Shown here: piece after piece, positions 63,010-64,000 of the stretch
How the letters are laid out: each line of letters starts with the position of its first letter
How positions within the stretch are numbered: the stretch's first letter is position 1
Assembly (NCBI GenBank): GCA_014529385.2
Contig: CM043965.1
Location: 10,302,912-10,366,911, forward strand
Length of the DNA: 64,000 nt
Reading direction: 5' to 3'
Source of the DNA: Adiantum capillus-veneris
Lineage: Eukaryota; Streptophyta; Polypodiopsida; Polypodiales; Pteridaceae
The notes under the pieces: model-generated
What the model was told of the DNA's origin: nothing
Seen by the model: only the letters and a program-made list of their open reading frames with translations
Database searches by the model: none
Made by a program: the position numbers and the translations under genes

Positions 63010-64000
63010 CTAGGTCTATATTTCCACTTAACAAGGACTTGCTAATGAACACGACTTCTTGTTCGTATGTGATGATCCAAAATCTTTTCTAGCTCGTGAG
63101 GTTGAGCGGGTGGGTAAATTATGTTGACCTGAATATTTAAAACAATAACATTGTATGTCTATCCTAACCACTTGCATAAATGGCTAACATGAAAAATAGG
63201 ATGAATTCATGAATGTGCTAGTAAATTTATTTTGTAAGCATACATCTTAAGAATCTGGAATGCGCCACAAGACCTTGGTGAAAGATTAAGTGTAGGCCCA
63301 TTTTTTAGACTTTTTGAATGTTATGGAACCTTCAAAAACACCCACTCTCCCTCCATGAAGGAGACTTGTCGACATTTCTCATATGCAAACTTTTTGTAAA
63401 GGTTTTGAGCTTGTTTAACATTGATCTTTGCAATCCGTAACATATCAAAATGTTGTTTTAAGAAATCCTTAGCCAGATGTCTAGATTCATGAGCTAAACC
63501 TATAATGAATGGAGACCAAGCTTGATAATCATAAATGGGCTAAAGCATGTGGAAACATGTTTTGCACTATTGCAAGAAAATTCCAGACAGGCAAATAATC
63601 TCTCCAATCTATTTGCTTGGTACTAAGATAGGCTCGTAGCTAAGGATGATCAATTGTACTTAAGTCAAGAGTAATTCCATGCTTACAAAATATTGATCTC
63701 CAAAAATGACCATCAATTTTTATATCTTTATGGTTAACCATATTAGACAAAGGCCATATAACTTGTATACGTTCTCCATGGATGGTCATCTCAATTTTGG
63801 AGCCTTGTAGTATTTGTGAGAATCAATCAATCTACCACTACTCAAATAGAGTCATGACCACGAACTGTCATACATAAAGTGACAATAAAGTCCATAGAAA
63901 TGCTTTCCCATTTTTTGTTGGGGATCTGTAATGGATGTAAGAGCCCGCCTACCCTGAGATGCTCAGCTTTTGTCACTTGACACTTTTGGAAATGTAATAT
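63010..64000 (-). pseudogene. gypsy integrase C-terminus and chromodomain, runs off the window
   Basis: Read leftwards from 64000: zinc-finger end, KWESISMDFIVTL (about 63925-63885), a VVVDRL block (about 63828), then broken core sequence, a GLAHESRHLAKDFLKQ stretch (about 63500-63455) with MEGEWVFLKVP (about 63360-63325), and a chromodomain-like KILDHHIRTRSRV … VLVKWKYRP (63090-63015). Many stops. The rest of the element lies to the right of the window. Confidence 0.8.

Overview
The window is nuclear DNA of a land plant with a large, transposon-filled genome. The evidence is: two plant-type host genes, one of them with an intron of about 15.9 kb; many nested Ty3/gypsy and Ty1/copia elements with tRNA-iMet primer sites; long AG/TG microsatellites; and remnants of plant PPR and receptor-kinase genes. 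The wording of the PPR remnant and the mix of LINE and Penelope-like relics fit a fern or another non-angiosperm plant best, but this is an inference and I cannot name the species.

Only two genes look functional. (1) A mitochondrial dicarboxylate-carrier/UCP-like gene at 17078-17995 (+), intronless, with three intact carrier repeats. (2) A WDR5-type seven-blade WD40 gene on the minus strand, with exon 1 at 60664-61314 and exon 2 at 44489-44776. The splice joins in phase inside WD blade 5, giving a 312-residue product.

Layout. 1-4020: a decayed Ty3/gypsy chromovirus (+), clipped by the window edge and split by a solo LTR (599-1414) with a perfect 5-bp target duplication. 4142-6300: TG microsatellite and two copia RNase H/3'-LTR relics. 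6423-7649: fragments of a receptor kinase and of a PPR gene. 10321-15121: a near-complete copia element (-) with LTRs, PBS and PPT but no integrase core. 16030-16320: LINE reverse-transcriptase relic. 17078-17995: carrier gene. 20615-31612: a nest made of a gypsy LTR fragment, a decayed copia element (-), a young copia element (+, 21267-25924, also lacking integrase) and the 3' half of a gypsy element with its 3' LTR. 33130-39805: a second copy of that gypsy family with an RS-rich Gag and a 3' LTR. 40713-42423: local tandem duplications.

The giant WDR5 intron (44777-60663) holds a 5'-truncated LINE, a Penelope-like reverse-transcriptase relic, a five-copy array of units of about 480 bp, gypsy gag and LTR pieces, and a non-autonomous LTR element (55142-59240) with a small coiled-coil ORF and no pol. 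The window ends in a minus-strand gypsy integrase/chromodomain relic.

The points I find most worth a second look are the Penelope-like relic with its adjacent tandem array, the two different copia families that have both lost the integrase core between protease and RT, and the giant WDR5 intron.
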